64,000 nt of DNA from CAVPFA01 sp963703655 (GCA_963703655.1 CAVPFA010000006.1:310001-374000), one strand, 5' to 3'. Shown: positions 32,856 through 41,143, counted from the stretch's first letter. Numbers and translations: made by a program. The notes: a model not told the origin generated them from the letters alone.

Positions 32856-33712
32856 GAGGAGTCACCTCCCTCGCCTCGCTGGCGCCGCCGTTCGAGAACC
32901 GCCCCGAACCGCTCGGCGACCTCGGACTCCTCGAGGCGGCTGTAACCCTCGGCGCCGACGGTCGCGACGATCGGGTAGATACCCCGCAGAGGATCGGGGC
33001 CACCGGTGGCGGTGTCCTCGTCGGCTGCTTCGTAGAGAGCTTCCACCGCGAGCTCGACAGCGTCGTCACGCCCGAGGCGCTCGCGGTAGCCGAGCTTTAC
33101 CGTGTTCTTCGCGTCCCGCCCGCCAGAGCCAGTGGCGTGGAACTCGGTCTCCTCGAAGCGGCCGCCGGTGACGTCGTAGGTGAAGATCCTGCCCCTCCCC
33201 AAGCGGAGGTCGTAACCCGCGAACAACGGGATCACGACGAGGCCCTGCATGGCCATCGGCAAATTCGCCCCGACCATCTGCCCGAGCTGGTTCGCCTTGC
33301 CTTCGAGGCTGAGGCGTACCCCTTCGACCTTCTCGTAGTGCTCGAGCTGGGTCTGGAAGAGCCGCACCATCTCGACGGCGGAGCCGGCCGCGCCGGCGAT
33401 GGCGACGGCCGAGTGCCGGTCGGCGGGGAAGACCTTCTCGATGCTGCGGTGCGCGATCACGTTGCCCTCGGTCGCGCGCCTGTCACCGGCCACGACGACA
33501 CCGTCTTCGTAGCGGAGCGCCACGATGGTCGTGCCGTGCGCGACACCGGGCATCTGCGTCGCGCCGACGCCGGGGTGCGGGCCACCGCCGGCACCGGCGG
33601 GGCCCGCGGTCGCACCGCCAAGGATCTCCACGCCTAAAGGACGCGACCTTCGGAGCAGCTCTGTGAAACTTGGCCCCGGATCGCCGCCGGAAGGAAAAAG
33701 GGGCAGGCTCAT
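32852..33712 (-). CDS. prcB: 20S proteasome beta subunit PrcB
   Basis: 286 residues with a propeptide of 60 residues ending VAHG, followed by Thr61 in GTTIVALRYEDGVVVAGDRRAT, the catalytic N-terminal threonine after self-processing. Other beta-subunit features: Asp/Lys of the active site in AGDRRA and HRSIEKVFPAD, IAGAAGSAVEMVRLFQT, GSGGRDAKNTVKLGY and DLRLGRGRIFTYDVTGG. It is the proteolytic subunit. It is preceded by pup and overlaps prcA by four bases, as in other actinobacteria. Confidence 0.96.
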   Translation of the reverse strand: MSLPLFPSGGDPGPSFTELLRRSRPLGVEILGGATAGPAGAGGGPHPGVGATQMPGVAHGTTIVALRYEDGVVVAGDRRATEGNVIAHRSIEKVFPADRHSAVAIAGAAGSAVEMVRLFQTQLEHYEKVEGVRLSLEGKANQLGQMVGANLPMAMQGLVVIPLFAGYDLRLGRGRIFTYDVTGGRFEETEFHATGSGGRDAKNTVKLGYRERLGRDDAVELAVEALYEAADEDTATGGPDPLRGIYPIVATVGAEGYSRLEESEVAERFGAVLERRRQRGEGGDSS

Positions 33713-33743
33713 GCGCGCGAGCCCCGGTGGGACTCGCCTCTCC

Positions 33744-33941
33744 TCACTCGCCGCCCTTTTGGACGTAGTTGCGGACGAACTCCTCCGCGTTGTCCTCGAG
33801 AACCTCGTCGATCTCGTCGAGCAGATCGTCGATCTCGGCCTTCAGCCGGTCGCCTCGCTCGGTGGTCGCCGGCGCCTCCGGCTCGACCGCGGTGCCCTCG
33901 CGGCTCGTCGTCGATCGCTTCTTCAGCTCGCGCTCTGCCAT
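33744..33941 (-). CDS. pup: prokaryotic ubiquitin-like protein Pup, ending in GGE
   Basis: 65 residues from ATG 33941 with an AAGGA ribosome-binding site. Pup is mostly disordered with a helical, acidic second half (RLKAEIDDLLDEIDEVLEDN) that binds the ATPase coiled coils, and the conserved end FVRNYVQKGGE. Many Pups end in Gln and need Dop to deamidate them. This one is encoded with the ligation-ready Glu. There is one Lys cluster near the N-terminus (ELKKRS). It lies nine bases after dop and 31 before prcB in one transcription unit. Confidence 0.95.
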   Translation of the reverse strand: MAERELKKRSTTSREGTAVEPEAPATTERGDRLKAEIDDLLDEIDEVLEDNAEEFVRNYVQKGGE

Positions 33942-33950
33942 CACCGTTCC

Positions 33951-35441
33951 TTATGAACCCAATCGCCTAAGTAGCTCCGCCGGAGTGTCGCATCCCTCAA
34001 AGAGCGTATCCACATGGCGCGCCGTCCCTTTCATGGGCTCCATCATCGGCACGCGGCGCAGCGGATCCTCGCCGATGTCGAAGACGACCGAGTCCCAGTT
34101 GGCCGCCACGATCGCCGACGAGAACCGCTCGAGGCAGCGGCCACGGAAATAGGCCCGAGTCGTAAGCGGCGGCTCGGTCGTGGCCCGGACCACCTCCTCG
34201 TCGTCGGTGATCCGCTCCATCGCGAGCCGTGCGAAGAGCGACTTCGCAGGACGAAGGTCGTGGTACTGAAGATCGAGAGCAGCAAGTCTCGAGTCGGCCC
34301 ATTCGAGGCCGTGCCGCTCCCGATAGGCCTCGACCAATCGGAGCTTGGCAACCCAGTCGAGTTGAGACGCCAGGGATTGCGGATCGGTCTCCAGGCCGTG
34401 GAGCACCGCTTCCCAGCGATCGAGCACGCGGCGCCCGACGTCTTCGTTTCCGAGGGCTTCCACGCCCCGCTCGGCCGCGTACTTGCGAGCTAGGTCGTAC
34501 AGCTCCCACTGCAGCTCGAGCGCGGTCAGCTGCAAGCCAGAGGCAAGTTCCACCTTGGTGCGCATCGTCGGGTCACGTGAGACCGAGCGGATCGCCGCCA
34601 CCGGGCGGGCGAGCGTCAGGTCGTGGCCTGCGTGGAAGTCGTCCTCGATCATCGCCAGCACGAGGGCCGTGACGCCGACCTTGAGGAACGTGGCGACCTC
34701 GGCCAGGTTGGCGTCACCGACTATGACGTGCAGCCGGCGGTACTTCTGCGGGTCGGCGTGCGGTTCGTCACGGGTGTTGATGATCGGTCGCTTGAGCGTG
34801 GTCTCGAGGCCTACCTCCTCCTCGAAGAAGTCGGCCCGTTGGCTCAGCTGGAAGACCGGTGCCTCTCCGCTGTGGGGCACCTCTTCGCCGATCTTTCCTG
34901 CGCCCGCGTAGATCTGGCGGGAGACGAGGTGCGGGGTGAGCCCGTGGACGATCTTCGAGAAGGGCACGGCCCGGTCGAGGAGATAATTCTCGTGGCAGCC
35001 GTACGAGTTGCCCTTTCCGTCGGAGTTGTTCTTGTAGATGACGATGTCCTCGCCCGGCGGCAGAAGACGGCTCGCGGCTTCCATCGAGCGGGTGAGGATC
35101 AGCTCCCCGGCGCGGTCGTGGACGACGACCTCGAGCGCGTTGGAGCACTCGGGCGTCGAATACTCGGGGTGGGCGTGGTCAACGTAGTAGCGGGCGCCGT
35201 TGGTGAGCACCGCGTTCACAAGGTGGGTCTCGACCTCCGGGGGCATCGAGCCTTCACGGGCGAATCCTCGAGCGTCGCGGCCGGGCGACTCGTCCTCGAA
35301 GTCCCATCCGACCTTGCGCTCGAGCTGACCGACGTAGGCATTGATCAGGAGCGAGGATGCAGAAGTAGGGCTCATGTCGCCTGTAGTGACGACGTGCACG
35401 CCGTACTCGGTCTCGATCCCGCAAACCTTCGTGATCGCCAC
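33951..35441 (-). CDS. dop: depupylase/deamidase Dop
   Basis: 496 residues from GTG 35441. The start VCGIETEYGVHVV has the metal-binding Glu pair of the glutamine-synthetase-like fold. Between about 35 and 75 there is the extra Dop-loop region (RKVGWDFEDESPGRDARGFAREGS) that PafA lacks. Further landmarks: YVDHAHPEYSTPECSN, YKNNSDGKGNSYGCHENYL, NTRDEPHADPQKYRRLHVIVGDANLAE. Dop removes Pup from substrates and deamidates Pup that ends in Gln. Since this Pup ends in Glu, depupylation should be its main job here. A -10 box TAGCGT lies six bases before the GTG. Confidence 0.96.
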   Translation of the reverse strand: MAITKVCGIETEYGVHVVTTGDMSPTSASSLLINAYVGQLERKVGWDFEDESPGRDARGFAREGSMPPEVETHLVNAVLTNGARYYVDHAHPEYSTPECSNALEVVVHDRAGELILTRSMEAASRLLPPGEDIVIYKNNSDGKGNSYGCHENYLLDRAVPFSKIVHGLTPHLVSRQIYAGAGKIGEEVPHSGEAPVFQLSQRADFFEEEVGLETTLKRPIINTRDEPHADPQKYRRLHVIVGDANLAEVATFLKVGVTALVLAMIEDDFHAGHDLTLARPVAAIRSVSRDPTMRTKVELASGLQLTALELQWELYDLARKYAAERGVEALGNEDVGRRVLDRWEAVLHGLETDPQSLASQLDWVAKLRLVEAYRERHGLEWADSRLAALDLQYHDLRPAKSLFARLAMERITDDEEVVRATTEPPLTTRAYFRGRCLERFSSAIVAANWDSVVFDIGEDPLRRVPMMEPMKGTARHVDTLFEGCDTPAELLRRLGS

Positions 35442-35447
35442 GATCGG

Positions 35448-35453
35448 ACGCTA
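35448..35453 (-). promoter_or_regulatory. -10 box (TAGCGT) six bases before dop
   Basis: On the minus strand TAGCGT ends six bases before the GTG of dop, in the 78-base gap after the ATPase gene. This suggests that dop-pup-prcBA can be transcribed separately from the ATPase, on a leaderless message. Confidence 0.4.
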
Positions 35454-35519
35454 CCCCAGGAAATGGCCCGAGCAGCTGCACCGTCGCCAATTCCCTGGTC
35501 CGGCGGGTCGCCTGTGACC

Positions 35520-37280
35520 CTATAGGTATTGTCCGGTCCCGACCCGTTCGATTGCGCGTCCGCCGCGCTCTTCCCCGCCTTGGGCCATGAGGGTGCGGAT
35601 GTAGATGATCCGCTCGCCCTTCTTGCCGGAGATCTTCGCCCAGTCGTCGGGGTTCGTCGTGTTCGGCAGGTCCTCGTTCTCCTTGTATTCCTGCTTGATC
35701 GACTCGACCATGTCGTCAAGGCGAATGCCCCGCCCATCCCCGGCGATGGCGCGCTTGATGGCGATCTTCTTCGCCCGGCGGACGATGTTCTCGATCATCG
35801 CCCCCGACGAGAAGTCCTTGAAGTACAGAGTCTCTTTGTCGCCGTTCTGGTAGGTGACCTCGAGGAAACGGTTCTCGTCGTCGGCTCGGTACATCTCGGT
35901 GACCGTGTGCTCGATCATCACGGCCACGGCCTTGTCCGGATCGCCGCCGCCGAGCTTGGCGACATCGGCCGCGTCGAGCGGCAGCTCGGCGGTGAGATAT
36001 CGGGCGAATACCTGCTGGGCAGCGCCCTCGTCGGGCCGCTCGATCTTGATCTTGACATCGAGGCGTCCCGGGCGAAGGATCGCCGGGTCGATGAGATCCT
36101 CACGGTTCGAGGCTCCGATCACGATGACGTTGCGCAGCGCCTCGACCCCGTCGATCTCGGCGAGCAGCTGGGGGACGACCGTCGACTCCATGTCCGAGGA
36201 GATGCCGCTGCCGCGCGTGCGGAACAGGGAGTCCATCTCGTCGAAGAAGACGATGACCGGCACTCCCTCCTCGGCCTTCTCCCTCGCCCGCTGGAATACC
36301 AGCCGAATCTGGCGCTCGGTCTCCCCCACGTACTTGTTCAGGAGCTCGGGACCCTTGATATTGAGGAAGTAGCTCGTGACGCGTGCGTTGCCCGTGCGCT
36401 CGCCCACCTTCTTGGCAAGCGAGTTCGCCACGGCCTTGGCGATCAGGGTCTTTCCGCAGCCGGGCGGTCCGTAGAGCAGGATTCCCTTCGGCGCCGGCAG
36501 CCGGTACTCCGCGAAGAGCTCGCGATGCAGGTACGGGAGCTCGACGGCGTCGGTGATCGCCTCGATCTGGCTGTCGAGCCCACCGATGTCGGCGTAGGTG
36601 ACGTCGGGGACCTCCTCGAGCACGACCTCTTCGAGCTCGGGTCGGGGCAGCTTCTCGTACAGCAGGAGCGTGCGGGAGTCCATGAGCAGCGAGTCGCCGG
36701 CACGAAGCTTGACGCCGGCGAGGTACTGGGAGATCTCGGCCACCTGCTCCTGATCGGCGCGGCCGACCACGAGTGCACGCCGGCCGTCCTCCAGCAGCTC
36801 GAGCACAGAGACGACCTCGCCGCTCAATTCGGGGTCACGGGCGAGCACGACGTTCAGCGACTCGTTCAGGACGACCTCTTGTCCTTTGCGCAGCTCGTCG
36901 GGGTCCAGGCCGGGCTGGATCGCGACGCGCATCTTCCGCCCGCTCGCGTAGACGTCTACGGTCCCGTCGTCGTTGCCGCTCAGGTAGGTGCCGTAGGCGG
37001 CCGGCGGCTGAGTGAGCTTGTCCACCTCCTCGCGCAAGGCGGCGATGTGCTCTTTGGCCTGCTGGAGCGTGAAGGTCAGTTTCTCGTTCTGAGACACCGC
37101 ATGTGCCAGCTGGCCCTTGGTCTCGAGCAGCCGCTCCTCGAGCGTGCGAACCCGGCCAGGCGCCTCTTGCAGGCGGCGCCGGAGCTCGGTGATCTCGTCT
37201 TCTGCTTGCTCGGCCCGGCGGTTCAACTCCTCTCGATCGCCATCGTCTGCTGGGAAGCCGGTGGGCTCATCGCTCTTCAT
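35520..37280 (-). CDS. proteasome-associated AAA ATPase (ARC/Mpa)
   Basis: 586 residues from ATG 37280, chosen because GAGGAGGT lies eleven bases upstream (the frame is open to 37319). An N-terminal coiled coil (about 15-75, LNRRAEQAEDEITELRRRL) binds Pup, then two OB folds (about 80-200). The AAA domain has Walker A GPPGCGKT, Walker B VIVFFDEMDSLF, the pore-loop region YFLNIKGPELLNKYVG and the arginine finger region DPAILRPGRLDVKI. The C-terminus ends GQYL, the tail that docks into the proteasome alpha ring. It unfolds pupylated proteins into the 20S core. It is divergent from the ferredoxin gene. Confidence 0.96.
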   Translation of the reverse strand: MKSDEPTGFPADDGDREELNRRAEQAEDEITELRRRLQEAPGRVRTLEERLLETKGQLAHAVSQNEKLTFTLQQAKEHIAALREEVDKLTQPPAAYGTYLSGNDDGTVDVYASGRKMRVAIQPGLDPDELRKGQEVVLNESLNVVLARDPELSGEVVSVLELLEDGRRALVVGRADQEQVAEISQYLAGVKLRAGDSLLMDSRTLLLYEKLPRPELEEVVLEEVPDVTYADIGGLDSQIEAITDAVELPYLHRELFAEYRLPAPKGILLYGPPGCGKTLIAKAVANSLAKKVGERTGNARVTSYFLNIKGPELLNKYVGETERQIRLVFQRAREKAEEGVPVIVFFDEMDSLFRTRGSGISSDMESTVVPQLLAEIDGVEALRNVIVIGASNREDLIDPAILRPGRLDVKIKIERPDEGAAQQVFARYLTAELPLDAADVAKLGGGDPDKAVAVMIEHTVTEMYRADDENRFLEVTYQNGDKETLYFKDFSSGAMIENIVRRAKKIAIKRAIAGDGRGIRLDDMVESIKQEYKENEDLPNTTNPDDWAKISGKKGERIIYIRTLMAQGGEERGGRAIERVGTGQYL

Positions 37281-37488
37281 CGGCGTGACCACCTCCTCAA
37301 ATGGCGGAACATTCGCCACCGTCGGGACCCTACACCGGCCTTCCGCGCGTTTGACACCATCGGGTGACGTCGTTACCTTGCGGCTGCGTGAGCTGGCTCA
37401 GCCCCTAAGCTCATGACCGCGGGGCTCGCGAGGCCTTGACCCATTGGGCCGGACCACGGGCGGGCGCCCCCGAGGAGATGAATCGCCG

Positions 37489-37725
37489 ATGAAGGTGTGG
37501 ATCGACCAGGACCTCTGCACGGGAGACGGGCTTTGCGAGGAGATCTGTCCTGCCGTGTTCACCCTGCTCGACGACGGGCTGGCTTACGTCAAGCAAGATG
37601 ACGCGGTGCTCAACGAGCCGGGTGGGTCCTCGCAGATGGCCTCGGTCTCGTCAGATCTCGAAGATGCGGTCACCGAGGCAGCCGAGGAGTGCCCCGGCGA
37701 GTGCATCTTCATCGTCACCGAGTAA
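37489..37725 (+). CDS. small ferredoxin with a C-x2-D-x2-C cluster motif
   Basis: 78 residues from ATG 37489 with GAGGAGA upstream. The cluster motif near the N-terminus is DQDLCTGDGLCEEICPAVF: C10-x2-D13-x2-C16-x3-C20-P. The C-terminal ligand is in EECPGECIF (C68, with an extra C72). It thus resembles ferredoxins like that of Pyrococcus furiosus, in which an Asp replaces the second Cys ligand of a [4Fe-4S] cluster that can convert to [3Fe-4S]. The acidic surface fits an electron carrier, for example for P450 or Rieske enzymes. It is monocistronic and divergent from the proteasomal ATPase. Confidence 0.92.
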   Translation: MKVWIDQDLCTGDGLCEEICPAVFTLLDDGLAYVKQDDAVLNEPGGSSQMASVSSDLEDAVTEAAEECPGECIFIVTE

Positions 37726-37816
37726 GGGGCTGGGCCGGCGCTCTCACCAGCATGCTGAGCCGCGCCGTGTCAACGTCAGGACCGTACCGGCCCCGGAGGC
37801 CCTGGAGCCGGCCGGA

Positions 37817-38629
37817 TCACGCCGCCAGCAGGCGGGCCGAGGTGAGGAAGCCGGTGTGAGCGACCATCCGGTGGTCGGGTCGGACCGACCGCCCCTCGAT
37901 GTGCCAGGTGCGCCTCAGGATCTCGAAGGTCTCCGCCATTGCGAAGCCGCTCCGGTCCAGGGCGGCGCGCAACTCTGAGGTCTGGTTGATCGTGGGCAGG
38001 TACGCGAGCAGGATCCCTCCCGCTGCCAGCGAGCGCTGGGCGTGCGCCACCACCTGCCACGGTTCTGGGAGGTCCAGCACGACCCGGTCGAGGCCTTCCT
38101 CCTCGATTCCCAGGTACACGTCGCGCTCGACGACGCGATAGGTCTGCTCGTCGCCGAGGAACGCCGCCACGTTGGCCCTTGCGCGCTCGGCGAAGTCGGC
38201 GCGGAGCTCGTAACCGGTGATGACCGCCCCCGCGCGGAGCATCGCCATCGAGAGGGCGCCGGACCCTACTCCCGCCTCGAGCACGCGCGCGCCCGGGAAG
38301 ATGTCCGCCGCGATGAGGATGGCCCCGAGGTCCTTCGGGTAGATGACCTGTGCGCCGCGTGGCATCCCGATCACGACGTCGGCGAGCGTCGGACGCAGCA
38401 CGAGATACCGGGCGGCATTGGTGACTCGGCCGTCTCGCTGGCGGGCCTCGACCTCCTCGCCCTCCGTCCGGCCGATCAGGTCGTCGTGCTCGATGACGCC
38501 CGCGTGGGACTGGAACGACCGGCCGGGATGAAGTGTGACGAGGTATCGGCGGTCCTTCCGGTCGACGAGGAGCACCCGTTCGCCGGCCGCAAGCGTGCGG
38601 CTCCGTGCCGGCGGTGCTTCACGACTCAC
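37817..38629 (-). CDS. trmI: tRNA (adenine-58-N1)-methyltransferase TrmI
   Basis: 270 residues from GTG 38629, which overlaps the stop of the preceding gene (GTGA). An N-terminal beta domain (ERVLLVDRKDRRYLVTLHPG, FQSHAGVIEHDDLIG) is followed by the SAM-binding domain with IYPKDLGAILIAADIFPGARVLEAGVGSGALSMAML and VVLDLPEPWQVV, the catalytic loop. The C-terminal RTWHIEGRSVRPDHRMVAHTGFLTSAR is typical of the family. It forms a tetramer that makes m1A58 in tRNA. In mycobacteria trmI also lies near the proteasomal ATPase, so the neighbourhood is conserved. Confidence 0.94.
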   Translation of the reverse strand: MSREAPPARSRTLAAGERVLLVDRKDRRYLVTLHPGRSFQSHAGVIEHDDLIGRTEGEEVEARQRDGRVTNAARYLVLRPTLADVVIGMPRGAQVIYPKDLGAILIAADIFPGARVLEAGVGSGALSMAMLRAGAVITGYELRADFAERARANVAAFLGDEQTYRVVERDVYLGIEEEGLDRVVLDLPEPWQVVAHAQRSLAAGGILLAYLPTINQTSELRAALDRSGFAMAETFEILRRTWHIEGRSVRPDHRMVAHTGFLTSARLLAA

Positions 38630-38913
38630 GCCGCGTCCTCGTCGTCTCCTCCCGAACCGCCCGCCGGGGCTGCCTTCAGCGCCTCGAGCTTCGCGCGCCT
38701 GCCCCGGGGCGGAGCCGGAACGTGGCTCACGACGAGCGACTCTCCCAGGCCGAGCCGCTCGACTCGCACCTGCGATGGCGGCCGGCGGGACAAGAAACGC
38801 AAGAGCCACGCGATCGCGCCGACCGAAAGCCAGATATTGCTCCCCTCGATCAGGCCGGTCCGGATCCCGCGTCGGGCAAGCTGGCGCGCCCACCGGTCGA
38901 GGTTCTTACGCAC
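38626..38913 (-). CDS. small hypothetical membrane-associated protein
   Basis: 95 residues. The N-terminus (LDRWARQLARRGIRTGLIEGSN) is basic, followed by a short hydrophobic helix (IWLSVGAIAWLLRFL) and a soluble part with VRVERLGLGESLVVSHV, probably a small beta unit, and a disordered acidic end (GGSGGDDEDAA). Its TGA stop overlaps the GTG of trmI, so the two are translationally coupled. Similar small proteins occur beside trmI in related actinobacteria, but I do not recognise a named family. Confidence 0.7.
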   Translation of the reverse strand: MRKNLDRWARQLARRGIRTGLIEGSNIWLSVGAIAWLLRFLSRRPPSQVRVERLGLGESLVVSHVPAPPRGRRAKLEALKAAPAGGSGGDDEDAA

Positions 38914-38937
38914 CGCTCCCCCGGTCCCGGCCCACCG

Positions 38938-39192
38938 TCAGGCGCGACGGATCTCGAGCACCGATGCCTGGCGCCGACCGCGCCGGCGGCCGAGGAGGTA
39001 GACCGCAGCCACGGCGACCGCTCCCGCAGCGACGAGCGCACCGATCGCCGGAGGGGCGGCGTCGCTCGCCAAGGACCCGGCGGAGCCGCCGAGGTCTCGC
39101 AGCTTCTGCTCCACGTCCGACAGCGAGACGCGTCCGGGCTCTGCGCGCTCGAGCAGCAGCTGGCGGAGCAGACGGACCAATCGGATCGACAT
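38938..39192 (-). CDS. small single-helix membrane protein, hypothetical
   Basis: 84 residues. The N-terminal half is amphipathic and charged (LVRLLRQLLLERAEPGRVSLSDVEQKLRDLGG), then a membrane helix (about 47-67, AIGALVAAGAVAVAAVYLLG) and a strongly basic end (RRRGRRQ). The pattern of a short helix pair followed by one membrane helix and an Arg-rich tail suggests a cytoplasmic tail facing in. It precedes the 95-residue protein gene and follows another small membrane protein gene, all on the same strand. Function unknown. Confidence 0.65.
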   Translation of the reverse strand: MSIRLVRLLRQLLLERAEPGRVSLSDVEQKLRDLGGSAGSLASDAAPPAIGALVAAGAVAVAAVYLLGRRRGRRQASVLEIRRA

Positions 39193-39225
39193 CAGGCCTC
39201 CTCCGGTCGCCTCATCGGCCCCGCC

Positions 39226-39561
39226 TCACTTGCCGGAGGCCTTGTGGGAACGCAAGATCGCGAAACCGGAGCCGCCGACCACGACCAACCCGAGGATCGC
39301 CGTGATCGGGTAGGGCACCCAGTCCCACGTGCCGGCGAAGGCCCTCCCTGTCTCGGTCTGAAGCACCCGGAGGACCCCGAGCAGCAGCAGGACCATGCCG
39401 ATGCCGAGCAGGATCGCCGCGGCCGATCCGAAAAGCAGCGTCCGGCCGACCGTCCTTAGAGGGGTGAGCGTCTCCTGGATCAGGTAGCGACGGAGAAGGT
39501 CGACCAGCTCTGAGCCTTCCTTGCGCGGGTCGGCGCGCTTTGCCTCACCCCTTGGCGACAT
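39226..39561 (-). CDS. small two-helix membrane protein, holin-superfamily-like, hypothetical
   Basis: 111 residues. A charged N-terminus (EAKRADPRKEGSELVDLLRRYLIQETLTPLRTV) leads into a first membrane helix (about 44-66, LLFGSAAAILLGIGMVLLLLGVL), a loop with RAFAGTWDWVPY and a second helix (about 83-101). It ends basic (RSHKASGK). The plan resembles the 'putative actinobacterial holin-X / phage holin superfamily III' membrane proteins, which are not phage proteins despite the name. It heads the run of small membrane protein genes that leads to trmI. Function unknown. Confidence 0.65.
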   Translation of the reverse strand: MSPRGEAKRADPRKEGSELVDLLRRYLIQETLTPLRTVGRTLLFGSAAAILLGIGMVLLLLGVLRVLQTETGRAFAGTWDWVPYPITAILGLVVVGGSGFAILRSHKASGK

Positions 39562-39621
39562 GAAGCGGCAGGTTATCTGCCGGCGGCACCCACCGCTAGA
39601 ACCCGCGCACGACCGGGCCGC

Positions 39622-40302
39622 TCACGGCTCGAGCGCAGCCCGGAAGAACCCGCGCAAGTGCTCGAGGCGCCGGTCCAGCTCGGCGGGCCCGAGCGGGTCG
39701 GTCTCGAGCAACGCCTCCAGAAACGGCACGTCGCTGAAGTACGTCAGCAGTGCCCCGTAGCCCGTGAGCACCAGCTGCTGGGCGTCGTGGGACCGGAACC
39801 GGCCGGCCGACATCTCACGCTCGAAGAAGGCGGTCGCCCGCTCGAGCATGGGGCGGAGCGCGACGCCGAGCTCGGCGGCCATCATCCCTCCGCCCTCGAG
39901 CGCCTCGCGCCGGACAAGGCGAACGAATTCGGGGCTCTCCGCGAAGAAGCGGAAGCCGCTCGTCAATACGCGGTCGACCTGCTCCCAGCCGTCCCGCGGC
40001 TGGTCCGTCGCCTCGGCGACGCGGGCCAGCCAGTCGGAGAACGACGCCTCGATCACCTCGCGGTACAGGGCCTCCTTGGAGGCGAAATGGTGCAGAAGGC
40101 TCGGCCGTCTTATGCCCACCAACTCGGCGATGTCGTTGAGAGAGGTGCCGTCGAACCCGTGCTCGGCAAAGCACCACCGCGCGGCGTCGAGGATGGCTTG
40201 GCGCGTCGGAATCCCCGGCCGGCGGGCAAGGTGCGCGGGCAGACCGGCGCCGGGCTCGCCAAGCACATCGGGGACCGGGCCCGACACCGGTGGGCTCGGC
40301 AT
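39622..40302 (-). CDS. TetR/AcrR family transcriptional regulator
   Basis: 226 residues. The HTH is RQAILDAARWCFAEHGFDGTSLNDIAELVGIRRPSLL with HHFASKEALYREV. The C-terminal ligand domain contains RVLTSGFRFFAESPEFVRLVRREALEGG, the usual TetR_C form seen in regulators near fatty-acid genes. It is divergent from the fatty acid desaturase gene, and the inverted repeat at 40331-40344 lies between them, so it most likely represses the desaturase and itself. A ligand such as a fatty acyl-CoA is plausible but not shown. Confidence 0.92.
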   Translation of the reverse strand: MPSPPVSGPVPDVLGEPGAGLPAHLARRPGIPTRQAILDAARWCFAEHGFDGTSLNDIAELVGIRRPSLLHHFASKEALYREVIEASFSDWLARVAEATDQPRDGWEQVDRVLTSGFRFFAESPEFVRLVRREALEGGGMMAAELGVALRPMLERATAFFEREMSAGRFRSHDAQQLVLTGYGALLTYFSDVPFLEALLETDPLGPAELDRRLEHLRGFFRAALEP

Positions 40303-40330
40303 GGGTCCAGCGTAGCGACCGACAGCCTAC

Positions 40331-40344
40331 CTACCAGACGGTAG
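40331..40344. promoter_or_regulatory. TetR-type operator between the regulator and desaturase genes
   Basis: CTACC-AGAC-GGTAG is a perfect 5-bp inverted repeat in a larger region CCTACCTACCAGACGGTAGG. It lies 12 bases before the -10 box of the desaturase gene and 29 bases before the TetR start, so binding should block both promoters. Confidence 0.55.
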
Positions 40345-40355
40345 GCCGCGGCTGG

Positions 40356-40361
40356 TACCCT
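40356..40361 (+). promoter_or_regulatory. -10 box (TACCCT) of the desaturase gene, leaderless spacing
   Basis: TACCCT ends six bases before GTG 40368. The upstream inverted repeat occupies the region between the -10 and -35 positions. Confidence 0.4.
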
Positions 40362-40367
40362 GCATCT

Positions 40368-41120
40368 GTGCCAGGCGTCGTGCTCGCGGTGCTCGTTGGG
40401 TTGGCTCTGACCCAAGTGGCCCTGTTCTGCACGACCATCTACCTGCACAGGGCCCTGGCGCACCGGGCGATCAGCCTGCAGCCCTCGACCCGCATGGCTT
40501 TTCGCGTCCTGATCTGGCTGATGACGGGAATCCGGCCCCGCCAGTGGGTGGCCGTCCACCGCAGGCATCACGCCTTCACCGACGTCGAGGGCGACCCGCA
40601 CTCACCGGTCCTGCTCGGGTTCTGGAGGGTGCAGCTCGCCAACGCCGTTCTCTACCGCAAGGTGGCGCGTGACCCCAGGACCGCCGAGCGTTACGCGAAG
40701 GACCTGCCGGCGGACCGCTGGGACACCTTGCTCTTCGACCACGCCTTCATCGGGCTCGGCATCGGCATCGCGGGGCTCTGCCTCGTCCTTGGCTGGCGGC
40801 TCGGACTCCTCGCCGCCGCGGTGCACGCCGTCTCGTATCTCGCGCTCAACGCCGCGATCAATGCCGTCGGGCACAGCTTCGGGACCAGAAGCTATGCCAA
40901 CACGGCCTACAACAACCAATGGCTTGCCCTTCTGACCGGGGGCGAGGGCCTCCACAACAACCACCACGCGGCGCCGACTTCGGCGAAATTGGCACTCGGC
41001 CGTCATGAGTTCGATCCTGCCTGGTGGGTGATCCTGCTCATGGTGCGCACGCGGGCGGCGACCGTGCGGCTCGCTGAGCCTCGTTTCGTGTCGAGGTCGC
41101 CGGCTTCGACGATTCGCTGA
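40368..41120 (+). CDS. membrane fatty acid desaturase (acyl-CoA delta-9 type)
   Basis: 250 residues from GTG 40368. Hydrophobic helices flank the three His boxes: IYLHRALAHRAI (H-x4-H), AVHRRHHAFTDVEGDPHSP (H-x2-HH) and GEGLHNNHHAAP (H-x2-HH). A further conserved AINAVGHSFGTRSYANTA precedes the last box. These ligate a di-iron centre that introduces a double bond into a fatty acyl chain with electrons from a ferredoxin or rubredoxin. It is divergent from a TetR regulator with an operator between them, which suggests control of membrane fluidity. It is shorter than eukaryotic forms but matches bacterial members. Confidence 0.92.
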   Translation: MPGVVLAVLVGLALTQVALFCTTIYLHRALAHRAISLQPSTRMAFRVLIWLMTGIRPRQWVAVHRRHHAFTDVEGDPHSPVLLGFWRVQLANAVLYRKVARDPRTAERYAKDLPADRWDTLLFDHAFIGLGIGIAGLCLVLGWRLGLLAAAVHAVSYLALNAAINAVGHSFGTRSYANTAYNNQWLALLTGGEGLHNNHHAAPTSAKLALGRHEFDPAWWVILLMVRTRAATVRLAEPRFVSRSPASTIR

Positions 41121-41143
41121 CCCCGCCGTCCCGTCGCCGCGCG

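Noticed and set aside
35529..37367. 612-codon plus-strand frame opposite the proteasomal ATPase
   Set aside because: Antisense to a highly conserved AAA ATPase; no motifs of its own.
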